Source: Spinacia oleracea
Lineage: Eukaryota; Streptophyta; Magnoliopsida; Caryophyllales; Amaranthaceae
Reading direction: 5' to 3'
DNA length: 64,000 nt
NCBI RefSeq assembly: GCF_020520425.1
Contig: NC_079490.1
Coordinates: 2,356,001 to 2,420,000, forward strand
In this document: piece after piece, positions 44,901-57,800 of the stretch
How the letters are laid out: each line of letters begins with the position of its first letter
Numbering within the stretch: position 1 is the first letter of the stretch
Notes under the pieces: generated by a model
Seen by the model: the letters and a program-made list of their open reading frames with translations, nothing else
Told to the model about the DNA's origin: nothing
Databases searched by the model: none
Position numbers and translations under genes: made by a program

Positions 44901-47900
44901 TACCCCTCAAAGTGCGGTTAGTTTGTAGTTGATGTGATTACACTGATCATTCAATACAAACTTCTATCAAGCTTTCCCCTAAATTCTTCTTATCTAAATC
45001 TCCCTATATTCTTAGCAAAGTGGTATAACAGAGAAAATTTATGTGTAGAAAATTGCATCATCGAACCTGACTATCACTGGTCAGGGGTTTCTGACGGCAC
45101 CCCTCGAGGTGGGAAAACCATACCAGTAGCTAAACCATTTGAGGAGATCAGGAGACTCAATGTTAAGGAGTTTCAAAACAAGAAAGAAAAGGGGCTACCT
45201 TGTCGTTATGATGGTAAATAGGTAATTGGTCAGATCTGTAATAAGAAGGAATTTGTGTTGCTGACTCGTGAAGAGGAGAAAGAGGTGTTTTCAGGGAATT
45301 TGTGTTGCTGACTCGGTACAGGCCTTGGTGCAGAATGTGGTGTCGATGGTGGACCTTAGAGCAGCCTAGAAATTTCATTTCAAAAGAATACAAATAACTC
45401 CTTCCAAGACTTTAGGGTTTCATTGGGAGGACACTAATTAAATGGTTATCACTTCAATTAAGCAACAAAATTATCCCCCAACTCCAAAAAATACCCAGAC
45501 ACAAACACATATCCCCAACGGACCCAAGCTCCCAAAAAATCCAAACACATTCCTAACTTCAAAAAAACCTTTTTTTCGCCTCCAAAAATATTCCCCATCG
45601 AATTGAAAGAGAAAAATCCCGAGCGTTAGTGATAGTTTTCCGCCAAAGCGAGGTATCACTTTTGGATCCTAAAGGAGTAAGATAAACTCAAGTGTGAGTA
45701 CATGTTAATTTTGGTTAAACTCAACGATATAAGTAAGGAGTCCTTTTATGTCGTGGCAAATGGGATAGGTTTTCCTAATAAGTTCTTAGATGTGCCTATC
45801 AGAGTCTAAGTAGGGTGGAGGGGTATCAAAACTTAGAGTATGTTTCTCCAAAAGACGTGGCAAAGTTATAAACTTTGGCCCGGTAACTATAATAGTGTTC
45901 TCCACGAAGCACCACCTAAGCTGGAGTTGCAATTTCACATGCTTCAAGCATACCATATCTCATAAACACGTAATAAAAATAGATCTACTGCTCTGATGAA
46001 TTAGGTGATAATTGGTCCAAACCTTCAAGTAATTTTCATCCAAAGCTATTGCTAAACTGCAGTCTGCAATTGCATCAGTGATCTGCCCCAATGCTTGGTA
46101 AGCTGCAGCACGGTTGGCAAAACATACAGCACTGAAAGGACGGGACTCAACATTGAAAGACAAAGCAGCAGTATAATGCTCAACAGCTTCTTTATGCTTT
46201 CCGGCTTGAAAGGCTCCATTTCCTGCAGACTGTAAACAGCAGCAAATGTCTTACGCCACAAATTTATGAAACATAGAAAAAGAAACTAGAACAAATATAG
46301 TTCATAACAAGAAACTATAACTCTACCAGGGTAGGAAATCTTTGATAGAATCTAAACAACAGTTCTTGGACCAAAAATGGAATACTATGGTATTACTATT
46401 ACCACAAATGTGAAATATAGAATATCCTCGATCACAGTAGTATGTCTCACTTTAACACAGTAACTGTCTAAGAATTAGCCATAAAGGAGGGAATCATAAA
46501 AAAAATTGGGAAGAAAACTTTTAAATACAACAAGAAAAGGTTTGAATACAGGGTAAGATGCAGCTAATTAAGCGCATACCCCAGCCATAAAATGAAAGCC
46601 TGTTTCCAACAGTCAAACAGATGTAATTCAAGCAAGAAACATAGCAGAAATGGGAGAGGAGTCAAATACCACGGGAAGACATAACATATACAAGAAATTT
46701 CTGACATAAATGCTGACAAAAGCAAACAAAACCAGAAGGAAGTGCAAGTTTGGCTTGAAGACTTAGGAGGCCAAGTGGCCGACACACAAAAACCAACTCC
46801 AATCAGGCAGTTATCAGCTTGCAGCAAATTTTGCTGCTGTAACAGGACGACATGAGTTAAGTTAACAGGAACAGTGTCAGTATGCCTTTGCACAGAAGTT
46901 TTTAGAACACTTGTCCTGGACATTTAGGAAAGAATAAAAGTTTCTTTCCGAACTTTTGTCCATTTTTTCACAACACAAAAGGACTATACATAGTAGTAAA
47001 ATTTCCAAATCATGGAACCCCACCCACCCCTGTTTTCTTTGAAGCTGAGTAGTGGTGTGTGGGTGTGTGGGTGGGTGGGGGGGGGGGGGGGGGGGGGGGG
47101 GGTGCTGCACTCGTGTGCAACTGCCTATGTCTGGGAACAGCTAAACAAGGCTACAGGAGAGCATGACGAAATATACTATGGTGTACAAATAAATAGTTAG
47201 CTGTTCTGTGGGTGACAACAAAGAGACACTAATTTGGAGAGTTCAAGGATCTCCTAGTTTGAACATGAAAGGTATCAGTAGAAATAAGCTCCTCTCAATT
47301 TGCACATAATGGGTGCTCGTCACCACAAGTTAAATGCAGAATTAAATTTGAACAGAGTCACAAAAGAAAAAAGCAATTGCATACCTTATGGTTTATCAGC
47401 TCACGGGCTGTGGAAAGTTGAGGTATAAATGACTCAAGGGTCTCATTTCCAAACCTAAAATATTTTATTAGCATTTAGAATCATAAAATCTGAGAACAGT
47501 ACTCAAGTTATTCCTAACAGAAAAGGGTCAAAAATAAAATAAAATAGAGGATGCATTACTTGGCCACCATAGACATCCAGCACTCTTGCTTCCCCAGAAA
47601 CTCAACAGCTTCTTCCAGTTTCCCTAAATAGAAGTTTGATTTGAACATATCACAACAGCGCCAAATCCGGAAAGAATAACTCTTCAAGAGTTGCTCTGAA
47701 GCCTCCAAATATAATGACTGTCCATCAGCACTTAGTAAAGGAGAGTTCTTCTCAGCAGTTTCCAGAGTCTGCCCACACAGCTGTATCACCTCTTCATACC
47801 TCCGCAACTGCACATGGGAAAGTCTCCTATTCAAAATTGTCAAGGGAAAACCATTGTCTAGAAAGGAGGAAATAAAAGAACATTGACAAAACTACAAACC

Positions 47901-50900
47901 ATGAGAAGTGCTTCTGCTTTACTCTCAAGTAACTTCTCTGAGTATGGACTTATAATTAGAGCCTCAGCAATAACTCCTAGAGCACTTTCTGCATCAACCA
48001 ATGTCCTTTGCAGCAAAAGTCCAGAAGAACGATCCATGAACTCAGATGCTTTCTGCCAGTCAACACATTTTAAGTCAATATCATTTCCAGTGTTGTCAAA
48101 AAAATTATCATTTCCAGGGAAATGCTCTTTTTACACCCCTATGTGTGCATACATTATCGTGACTTAGTAATCACTTCCAAGTACTCCCTCTGTCCCGAAT
48201 TACTCGCTCCGCTTTGCCTGACACAGGATTTTATGCAATATAATTGACTTCATATTTAATTAAGTGGTAGTTGATAGTGGGGCTTTTTTTTAATATAGTT
48301 AGTAGGAAATGTGTCAAACCTTTTTAGAAAGTAGGAATACAAGTGGGTCCTTTAAGTGAGAGAAATTATATAAAATTAGTAAACTCATGCCATTTATAGA
48401 AACAGGGCTAGTAAATTGGGACGGCTTTATAAGGAAAGCGGGGAAAGTAATCCGGGACGGAGGGAGTAGATGTTAAAATGTTTTCAGAATGAAATATGAA
48501 AATACTAACACCCCCCTGACTCTCATGACTAGCAGGCAGCAGCGTATGGTCAAGACGATTAACTAAGGGAGCATAACTTTAACTAGGAAATAATGGATCA
48601 ATCCAAGATCATGAACTACATTCAAGTATTGGCTAAAACTAATTCCCTTATATATCTGATAAATCATCTTTTGTATTGGTTAAATTCCCCTAGATTTCCT
48701 CTTTGGTGTCAAAATACCTGAGGCCAATTTATTGGTCCTGAATATCTTGCCTATGCTGTTGATATGAAACGCACATATTTCAGCCTACATTCCCCCTTTT
48801 GGACTCAGCTACAATGCAACTTTATAATCGTTTTATATAAGATGCAATTCTGTCATTATTCTACTTGAAAATGAAGCATGGGGGAAAAAATGTAGTTTGC
48901 AATACCCAACCAACAGCATATTGACAAATTAACTACGGTACCTGTGCCTTTTGTAAGCCGTCAGAAGCCTCTAGAATAATTTTCCGCTCCACACAGACAT
49001 CAGTTGACTGCAACAATTTCTTGAAATGTAGTGATGCATCGCCAATTTCACCAAGAGCAAGGTAACAGCTACAACAGAAAATAAGAGATGAGGGTGAAAA
49101 GAAAAAAAAACGAAAAAAAAAAATTAAAATAAAAGGCAAGGACCAAACTAAGTTCTACCACTTTGATGAAGCAATTTATTTCTTTAATTTCTAACAAGCT
49201 TAAATTACATAAGTAACAGAACAAAGACATTAGAACATGAACGTTACTTTGCAGCTCTGAGTTGAACTCTGAAGAATTTGGGATCTATCTCAGCAGCAAC
49301 CAGGCAATCTCGTAATGCTTCTCTCATTCTTCCGCGAGACATACGAGCTGCAGCTCGATTACTATAGCAAAGCACTAAAGCCCGGAGGCAGTCCCTAGAT
49401 GTTTCATGTTGAGGAATACAGCTCAACCCCTGGCTATAGTAATATTCCGCTTTCTCCAGATCCCCATTCGCATAAGCTTGGTTTCCCCTGTAAGTGTTTG
49501 TCATGGTTAACATTTAGTAATATTCAACAAATCAAACAGAATGGTAATCTATGAGAACTGGAAGAACGATAAATTGTTTTTTACCACCTAAAAAACTAAA
49601 AATTGTATTTTACCACCTAAAAAATTAAAACTTGTTTTTACCACCTTAAAATGGGTAGATGAAACTGTTATGTGGGGGGGCCAAAATAATGGTAATATTA
49701 ATGATATTTTCGCTTCTACCAGGATTTCATGTACTTAACTCCCTTCTCTTCCTTTGTTTCCTTCTCTTCCATGAATTCAAATAATTTTTCCTCCCATTAA
49801 TTCACAAAATTGACAAAATTCAATGGCAGCAAAGAGAGGAGGGTGAAGAAGTTAAAGAAAATCGAAGAGGGAGTGTAAAAATTGAAAGGAAATTGAGATA
49901 GTGGGCCCTACAAAACGGTTTAATCTATTTTTCCGTTTCCAGGTGGTAAACAAACAAGTTTTAATATTTTTTTAGGTGGTAAAAAACAAATTTTCAAATT
50001 TTGTAGGTGGTAAAAACACCTTGAAAGAAAACTATAAACTCCAAACAATCAGAATAGCCAAACATGAAAAGGCACCTCAGGCGCCACTTCTCACAAGCTT
50101 CTTGTGCTGCACGAGCTGGACCAGATGAAGTCCTTGGAAGTGAAGTAACTTTCTTTGCATCCCCAATAACATTACCTTCCATTGCCATGCTTGTTGTTGG
50201 AGAGGTAATCTTTTTACCTTCTTTTGGAGGAGCAGTTGGTAAAACATCACTTTGCACCACCTGTGACGGGAGCACAGAAACTCTAGCAATTGGAGAAAAC
50301 TGTGCATCAGATAGTACAGAAGCCCTAGTGGGAATATAGATATCTGAGCCACCTTTCATACGGATTTTCTTCTTATTAAAGCGCATAGCAGCTGATGCTT
50401 GATCTTGGTTAGAAGATGAAGCGGCAAAAGTGAAGGAAGATTCTCCATGGCTTGCAAAACTTGCAGCAGAGAAATACCCACATTCCTCGCTGTTTGACTC
50501 GACTTCATTTTCTCCATTCTCGTCTAAATTCTCCGATGCAGACATAAAACTTTCACTTTCAACTGCAGACACACAATCCACTTGAACTTGGTCATCTGCT
50601 TCATCATGCTTAACAGCATTGCTTTCATTAATGTCCATGCTTTCTGTAGCTCTAATCAGATCCTCATCTATTGCATCATTAGAAACCATTGATGTCTGTG
50701 AACCCAATGATGTCTGGTTCTCAGATGTCAATGAATGCTCTCTACTTAATTGTTCGTCATACTCAGTTTCACGATAAGGAGAAACATCCATTGGTGAGTA
50801 AGACTCGGAAGGTTCAGGTTGCATGTTGTTCTCTTTTGATGTAAAATTGTTCGCAAAGGACAATAAAACTGACTTAGGTTCTTTAACTTTTGCCTTCCTC

Positions 50901-52204
50901 CCCTTGGATTTAGCGTCTTTAACTAATCCTTTCTTGGCGCTGAATCCGGTTTGCACTTTAGACCCAGTGAACAAATTCCCTTTTGAATCAGGTGTTAATT
51001 CAACATGGGGAATCCTTAAACCATCCTGCTTGCTACTAAAAGTAAAACCTTCCTTCTTCTCAGCACCATCGGTACAAGGCGCTTGAAATTCATGCCTCAC
51101 CGGCTGAAAGTGAACACCAGCAGAGGAAAAAGATGATGTAGATGCATCATAAAATCCAAAGCCCTTATCCGATTGTGTTTCAGCTACTTGAGGACCAATA
51201 AAATGTTCATCATGTTCGTTGATTTGGTTTCGAGATTTGGGTTGACATGGTATTCTACTGTCTTCCTTACTCATGCTTCCAACCTGTTTTGTTCTTGGAT
51301 GATCACTAGATTCCTGTGAATCACCTAGAATTTCCAACTTCGCCATCTCATCCAAAATCATTGTATCCACTTCACCAGATTCAGTTCTATTAGCAGTCCG
51401 ATTGTTCTGGTTGATGTTCATTTCCTTCTTAGTGCCACTATTTTTGTCGGGGTCCGCTATGTTTAAGTTCTTAATCCTATTAGGAAGTGTGCTTGCTATG
51501 CTCGGGTCAGTCGAATCCTTCATTGTCCTAGTACTCCCAAACACAAAACTATTACTACCAGAAGCACCAAAAACAACATTAGGGTTACCCATTTCACCAG
51601 TATCTTTAAGATTCAATCTCTCCAAATCAATAGGAAGTTCAGATTCCATTGAAGTACCAAATGAACCACTCACATTATCAACTACAACACCGGATACTCT
51701 CGAGTTTTCTCTACCTGAACCTCCAAGGTTCAAATTTTTTATCTTATCAGGAAGCTCAGATGGCAAGTCATTAGAAACACCTTTACTTTGTCTAGCAATA
51801 TTTTGATTCTCAATTCTCAGTTTCCTAATTTCATCAATAAGTTCATCCCCCACTTTCTCAACCTTACTTGTAACCTTCAAATTCAAATGTTTACTACTAT
51901 TACTACTGTTCATAAATGCTCCATTATCATCCTCACTCTCTAACCTAGATGAAACCCCTGCAAGATTATCCAAAACGGGTCGAAAAGGATTAAAACCCGG
52001 ATCGATTCTCCGGGTTTCTGAGCTGCCCATTGACTTGGCATTCTGAGATTTCCTAGACTTCATCAATCTCGGCTTTGAAAGACCAGATATTGAACTAAAT
52101 GTGGGAATTTCAGACCCCAAATTCGAGGTTGACGGGGAACTAAACTCAAATTTCGCATTCATTTCACTCGAGTTCACAAACCCAGATTGCCTATACGAAT
52201 TCAT
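38925..52204 (-). CDS. TPR and J-domain co-chaperone (DNAJC7-like), 1274 residues
   Basis: Eleven exons on the minus strand: 50076-52204, 49248-49487, 48942-49068, 47900-48052, 47560-47807, 47385-47454, 46023-46229, 42391-42623, 42181-42259, 40869-41006, 38925-39125. All junctions are GT-AG and the frame closes. Residues 1-709 (exon 1) are low-complexity and probably disordered, rich in Ser, Asn and Lys. TPR repeats follow: [20 protein letters not shown] near 711, [58 protein letters not shown] domain at about 1131-1217 reads [20 protein letters not shown] with the HPD triad (RHHPDK). Family knowledge: such proteins pass clients between Hsp70 and Hsp90, with HPD stimulating Hsp70. Arabidopsis has two similar TPR-J proteins of about 1100 residues. 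Introns carry LINEs, MITEs and an LTR relict. Confidence 0.93.
39220..39619 (+). mobile_element. Stowaway-type MITE in last intron of TPR-J gene
   Basis: Ends 'ctccctccgtcccaattta' and 'aaaaagggacggagggag', TA at 39218-39219 and 39620-39621. Confidence 0.9.
41078..42165 (+). mobile_element. 5'-truncated L1-type LINE, with MITE inside
   Basis: Perfect 14-bp target duplication 'gtgaaaggctcaaa' at 41064-41077 and 42166-42179, and an A tail at 42156-42165. The body encodes pieces typical of a LINE C-terminus: [34 protein letters not shown] and [17 protein letters not shown]. Stops break it. A Stowaway MITE sits at 41251-41553. Antisense to the host gene. Confidence 0.88.
41251..41553 (+). mobile_element. 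Stowaway-type MITE inside LINE
   Basis: Ends 'ctacctccgtttcaaaatg' and 'tttatgaaatggaggtag', TA at 41249-41250 and 41554-41555. Younger than the LINE it entered. Confidence 0.88.
42945..45370 (+). mobile_element. Relict Ty3-type LTR element, split by a LINE
   Basis: Fossil. 42945-43131 and 44838-45010 look like two halves of one LTR-like stretch, interrupted by the LINE at 43132-44837. Next come a primer-site-like 'tggtataacagag' near 45020 and a gag-like piece ([18 protein letters not shown]) at about 45140-45300, resembling the zinc-knuckle lead-in of Ty3/gypsy gag. No pol seen. Broken, incomplete and old; family call moderate. Confidence 0.5.
43132..44837 (+). mobile_element. 5'-truncated L1-type LINE, RT and C-terminal domain
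   Basis: 12-bp target duplication with one mismatch ('gagaaaagctgt' at 43120-43131, 'gagagaagctgt' at 44838-44849) and an A tail near 44818-44837. Encodes [17 protein letters not shown], then [11 protein letters not shown] with the reverse transcriptase FADD active site, [28 protein letters not shown], and a zf-RVT domain ([39 protein letters not shown]). In-frame stops near 43561, 43739 and 44095 make it inactive. Inserted antisense to the TPR-J gene in its largest intron. Confidence 0.92.
47043..47102 (+). repeat. GT-rich tract ending in 26 consecutive G
   Basis: 'gtgtgtgggtgtgtgggtgg' then a G run at 47077-47102, in the intron between exons 46023-46229 and 47385-47454. The transcript would carry C; the plus strand could form a G-quadruplex. 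Run length may be unreliable. Confidence 0.85.
48184..48466 (+). mobile_element. Stowaway-type MITE in TPR-J intron
   Basis: Ends 'ctccctctgtcccgaatta' and 'aatccgggacggagggag', TA at 48182-48183 and 48467-48468. Confidence 0.9.
49566..50018 (+). mobile_element. MITE with tandem 'ttttaccacctaaaaa' ends
   Basis: Three 'ttttaccacct(a/t)aaaa' words at the left and three 'aggtggtaaa' words at the right form long inverted ends. It fills the intron between the first two exons of the TPR-J gene. Superfamily not assigned. Confidence 0.65.
51326..51846 (-). other. Five short repeat motifs in TPR-J disordered tail
   Basis: Within exon 1 the protein repeats a hydrophobic pattern: [13 protein letters not shown] (about 121), [13 protein letters not shown] (150), [13 protein letters not shown] (189), [13 protein letters not shown] (239), [14 protein letters not shown] (282). 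The shared form is L-P-x-x-I-x-x-L-N-(L/I). Confidence 0.8.
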
Positions 52205-52279
52205 ATCAAATAATTGAAGCAAATTCGATCGTTTGAAACAAACCCAGAAAATCCCAACGAAGAAATAAGTTTAAAGTGC

Positions 52280-52354
52280 TCAAAATCTTACCTTTCTTAG
52301 GTGGGAAGTATCGGAAAACTCTCCGCCGGTGTCTAGCAACGCCGGCGGCGACAT
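52280..52354 (-). other. Upstream ORF or alternative first exon of TPR-J gene
   Basis: ATG at 52354 opens MSPPALLDTGGEFSDTSHLR, with a good donor (aag|gtaag) after the 21st codon. Unspliced, it is a 24-codon upstream ORF ending 76 bases before the main ATG. Splicing from that donor to the only nearby acceptor (tatag, before 52192) does not restore the main frame, so I treat it as an upstream ORF. Confidence 0.45.
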
Positions 52355-54815
52355 ATCAAGAAACGCTTCATCATCAAATCAACAAATAATCGATTCTCAA
52401 TCTTCACAGTTCATCCCCCTTTGTGTCAAGATGCATGCTATGTATGTGTTCGACGAAATGCCTGAATGAGATGTCAACCGTTATTTCAATTTTGATGCTT
52501 AGGTTAGAAGGTGAAATCAAAAGAAAGATGATTGTGTTTGTAAGGATTGTTCTTGGATTAGGCACGACAATTTAATTTTATGTTTGTTTTATTTATTTTT
52601 TTAATTTTGGTGTGAATTGATAGCAACGTTTCTTGATCTGGGTCACCAAAAGTGAAAACTTCATGTGATCACTTCTTTCCCTTTCCTTTTCCGGTTTTCT
52701 AGTTTTTTTTTCCCCTTTTGATTTTCATTTATGTAATTTTTTGTCTTAAATGTTCGGAAAAAGTTATCATACAGAGTAAATTTTAAAACAACTGAATTTA
52801 TTTTAAAAATGTTACTAAAAATGAATAACGTAATGAGTGTGGAAATGGTCCAACTATCGACCTTTTATTCAAAAAAGAAAACCTAAAATCATTTAAAATG
52901 AGTATATTTTGTCTTAAATCTGCCTCTAACTTTCACAAAAGATAGGAGTAATTGGTAAATATTATGCTACATCTTTACTTTGGAGATTATCTTTTTTGTA
53001 AATTTGAACAGATAGAGTGTAAACGTAGTCGATCACACAAGGGAAGAGGTAATTTGTGTTTGGATAAGAGGTTTATAAATGACCATGTTTCATACTATTA
53101 TATGAAGTAGAAGAGAAACCTTTTTACATGACTATACAAGTTTGTTTTCTTCTCCTTTGAACTTCTTGACCTGTGAAGTTATTATGACTTGTTTTATGTT
53201 TTTAGTTTTTTCTACTCTTAACATTTTAATAGAGATGATGAGACATGATTGGAGGTGTCAACAATCCAATGTGAACTGTGAAGTGCAACACAAAAGTAAA
53301 TATGTTAGGACAACTAACTTCAATTATTAGATTTGTCATTAATGTATAGATTATGTTAGCCACAAATACATTTTTAAGGTAATGATATATGCAACCATTT
53401 GAGCTACAAATAAGCATTTAAAGTGTTTTTGTAAATTAGAATAAATTTAAGAATACATGACAAAATCATGCATCGGTCGGTGTAATTAATATTTTAGTAC
53501 AAGTAAATGTTTTCATTTCCAGTCTCTCATATGTAGTCTTTAGAGTTGCATATATCATTTTCCTAATTAACAAGATTACATTGAGTGAGGATACTACTAG
53601 AAGCTACATAATATACAAGATACTTTCCGAAATTATTTCCCTTTTACACCGTATGTTATAATAAATTGCAAAATATTCTTAATTATTTTAGTTAACCTTT
53701 TTACAGCCGAAATTAACAACCCTCTTTTTACAGTCGAGTTTAACAACGCTCTTTTTCCGACCGAGTTAAATAATCATACTTAAATCCACCAATGGACCTC
53801 AAAGCTTTATTTGATGATAAAATTTCAAAAAAGAAGAAAAAGAAAAGGAAATATTCTTCTTTTGAGGGGGTTCTCCAATTTGCTGTTTATGGGGGGGAAT
53901 TATAATTGTTTAGCAAAGATTAATTGAAGATGTACTTGTCAATCACCTATATGAATATATATATGATGCCATATGCAGTGGGCCCATATCAATTGACCTA
54001 TCCCTTAGCCATAATCTTTGGACACTTGGCTCCTCCTAATTGTTGGAGCCAAAGACTATTTGTATTAACATTAATTAGTAACATCACTTGCAATAAACCA
54101 AATTAATACTTGATTTGTCTAATATTCATGTGATAGATTCCACTTACCAAAGCAATCAATCACCTTTATATATCAGTCATTGTATTGCCGGGTGGCTCAT
54201 TCGCAACCAAAAAACTCTATATATTAGTCATTTTGAAAAAGCCACAAAACCAATAATCATTCGATCTGAAAATAACTATACCTAGATAGTAGACATCTAT
54301 AATACTACTCCCCCTATATCAGATTCGATCCCAATTGAAAATTCTTGAGGGTAAGTTTCCGTTACCTTCTCCCTACTCTTAAGTACCTACCCGTAAATAC
54401 TGAACCAAAAAAACCGTGAGGGTTAAGGCCTCAGTGGTCTTGTTCAAGATCTTGATCAAGGATTGAATACGACACCAAAGATAAACTATGTGTTATCTCA
54501 AATCATTTACAAATTTATTTCTACCATTATATTTATCAGCCTTGATCATTTACAAATTCACCAGACTTTCCCCAAAACAAATCAAAGGGATTTTGTCAGA
54601 TGATAAGAGACACTTTACTTCCTTCACTCTTTTGTTACCATTCATCTGTCTATGTTGCAGGGCATTTCATTTAACAGTAACTTATGATCCAATTCCAACC
54701 TGCTGTTTCCTACGGTTTTTCGTCAATCTCGTGCACACAGAAACAGCAAAGTTAGAACTGTGGCGGTCTGAAAGCTATCAGCTGAACCAGTTATTGAAAT
54801 CCGGTTGAGTATTCC
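52355..54815. other. Intergenic, promoter side of TPR-J gene
   Basis: No gene found. AT-rich. Near 53702-53775 three degenerate 'ctttttacag(c/t)cgaa' words lie in tandem. Bases 54405-54480 hold a possible tRNA-like word ('aaggcctcagtggtctt'). Nothing firmer. Confidence 0.4.
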
Positions 54816-57800
54816 TCAGACATATATGCCTAAACCAACCTCTTTCGGGTTGGTCTCTATCATCCAAGGAGCCCTGTTAAATCATGCAAAATGAAGATCA
54901 TGAAATTTGCAGAGGATTAACCAAAGCCAAACAACTTAATTAGTGTTAGGTCAATAAAAACTGTACTTGTTCATTGCAAAGTTGATCGTTCCTTGGGAAG
55001 CACGCTCCAATAAAACATTCCTTGCCTCCACTGCAATTCCTTCAGGCTATACACAAAATATTCATGGTTAATAAACTTGAAAAAGATGCAGATATTAGCA
55101 AGTTTAACTAGTAAATTGTTACACATACATTTCATATACTTCGTATGTGGGAGTTTTCTCCCACATGGAAGAAATATGTTTTGTTGAATATCTTTAGGAA
55201 AATTTATATACCTATGTGCTATATATATTGGGTTGATAATATGACTATATATTATTAATCAAGACTAGCACTGGATATAATTAACCTTAATATTATCCTA
55301 AGGAAAGAGACTAACTCGTCCTATTCTAGTTGACAGAGATTAACTCGTCCTATTCTAGTTTCTGTATTTTTCTTTATTGTAATTTAAAGCATAGTTTTTA
55401 GCATAAAGTCAAGCATGAAAACATAGGATTGAAGTTCAAAAAAATGGGATCTGAAGCATGTACCTCTTCTGGAAACCACACGCCGGGCTGTGTACTACCC
55501 TCTAGGACTGCAAGGACAAACGCAGCAGTAGATACTCCAACGGATCTGCGAACAAGTATAAGACACTCGTACTGTGAAAGAAAGATTTTTATGAAAGTAG
55601 TGGGCCTTATACATGACTTTATAATAGTACTCCATAAGCCTAAAGCCAATAATTTGATAATGCAGTTGAAAAGGATCTCAAAACAACAGCATAAGATGAA
55701 GGCTAGAAGATTCCTAGTGTTGAAGTGGCAAAGTCATTATCTTGATTTGTCAGGTAGCAGTGCATCAATACTAAGACCATTCCAAAAGTAGGGTCCTACT
55801 TCCCTTTATGGAAAGCATTTCAGAATAATTCCCCATCACCCAATATCTAGTTCTATAGTAATTTTTTTTTTACGGCATGCTATATCAGAAGATCCTACAT
55901 ATATATACAATTTTTTTACTGCATCTAACATTTCTTTTAATGCAGCAAACTCTGATCCAAACAATAGAACACCAAACCGGCTAGTCAGAACTATAGGTAA
56001 GAGAGCTAGCTAAGACTGATACTCACACAGACAAGCTCTTATGAGTAAAAACACCAACTGTAGTGCGCCCGTTTGAACAATCCAGATCAACCTGTCAAAA
56101 AAAGGAGTGAAAAAAATAGTTTGTAAGTAACCACTTACCTAGCCTGGGATAACAAGAAATGCACTACTAGAACAATCATACAAGGGGGACTGTAACAGAT
56201 TTATCAAAGTATTGCTTCAGTTCTACTATGTTTACTCTAGGGGACTTATTAGAAGTACATATTAGCCTAATAGGTATAACACTAATCAGTTTATAGACCT
56301 TACCCTCATTGAGACACGCTCCCCAGCGATACCATCAACTGCCCGAACCACAGGGTCAAACAAGTCAACCAGCTGTTGTACCTTTTTTCTGTCCGTTAAA
56401 TATTCCTGCATAATCCAGTCACATAAGGTCATGGTTGTAAATTATGAGATGCAGTCACCCGACTGCAGAAATCTACATGGCCACATGTAGAATGTTTTTT
56501 TTCCCTATCAATACCTATATGGCTACAATCCGCTACATGATGAGTATGACTATTTAGTAAAATGCTATCAGTAGCCGTCATAAGTTATACTGTACTTCAT
56601 TTAAAAAAAAAATCTGGCAATGAAACTTTTTTTGCTTTATGCTGAGTTACAGCTGCTACTGTCACTTTCTTTGAGTATCCCTCTTTATGTAAGGCAATTG
56701 CTATTTCTGTTATTCAGAGTTTCAGACAGTTGTTCACTAGCCCAACAATAGGACCAGTCAACAACAGCTGAAACTAGCAATGGGACAGAAGAGTGAATTA
56801 TACCCGTGGTAGAAGGTTTGTCATTATGGCCATTCCCCAGTTCCAAAAGAAGGGCGCAGTCCCGAATCTAGCACTGACAGTTGGAACCCCCAGAACTTCA
56901 TGTGTACTTCTTACTTCTGGCAAATTCCTGGAGAAAAATTAGTAAACCTTTTAACTTTGAAGAACTTTCTCCGGTGAAAAGTAGATAGATGCTATACCAT
57001 ATACACTAGAATCATTGATGACAACATCAAGTGAATAAAACATTCACAGACACTTTCCAAGGTTCAACTATTTTAGTCGGGAAAAAAAGGAAGAGGAGAA
57101 TTCACCCTATATCATGCAAATGAGTACTACGTATATTGGACTCAAATGAGGGTAATTAAGCACTGAGTTCCATTCATTCATTGAATAAGAAGCACAACAA
57201 TATACATCCAAGATTGTAGCTGCATCTACTGAAATTAGGACCTGGAGTCGTAGATTATTTGAAGGTACTATAGCCCTTCCAGTCCTACAGGAGATCCAGA
57301 AAATGTGAACATTTTATCGCCATGATTTCAAAAACAATCCAGAAATCTATACCATTTAACGATGGCCAATAGCAGTTGAATGAAATTCACAACCACCAAT
57401 GCAGTGGTATAGCATTCTTGACAGTAAGTAGTACTAGTTATTACTGTAATAATTTTCACTTTAGTACTTACAGCAAAAATACATCCTTCTTATTGATCCC
57501 TCTTCCAAAATCAACACTTAGCATCCCACTGTAAGGCTTTAGTTTGACCTTTTCTCCTGAAATGCCAACAAGATGTCAAAAATAATAGATGATGCTAGTA
57601 AACAAGTTAAACAACAAGAACCGAATAAGGGAATAAAACCTTTGTTGTAGGCAACAACCTCTTCTCCTAAAAGTAAAAAGCTAGTAGACAATATTGTTGG
57701 GCCAGCACCTCCAGTACCCGCTGTAAAGTACGAGAATCTGAGAATAACACCCAGGAAACTCACATAAGATGTCAATCCATAAAGGCACGAAAATTAACAT

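Noticed and set aside
47012-47200. Frame over the poly-G tract
   Set aside because: Product is a Gly run from simple sequence inside an intron.
52192-52290. Splicing from the upstream ORF donor into the main TPR-J exon
   Set aside because: The only nearby acceptor gives the wrong reading frame and an early stop, so the ATG at 52204 was kept.
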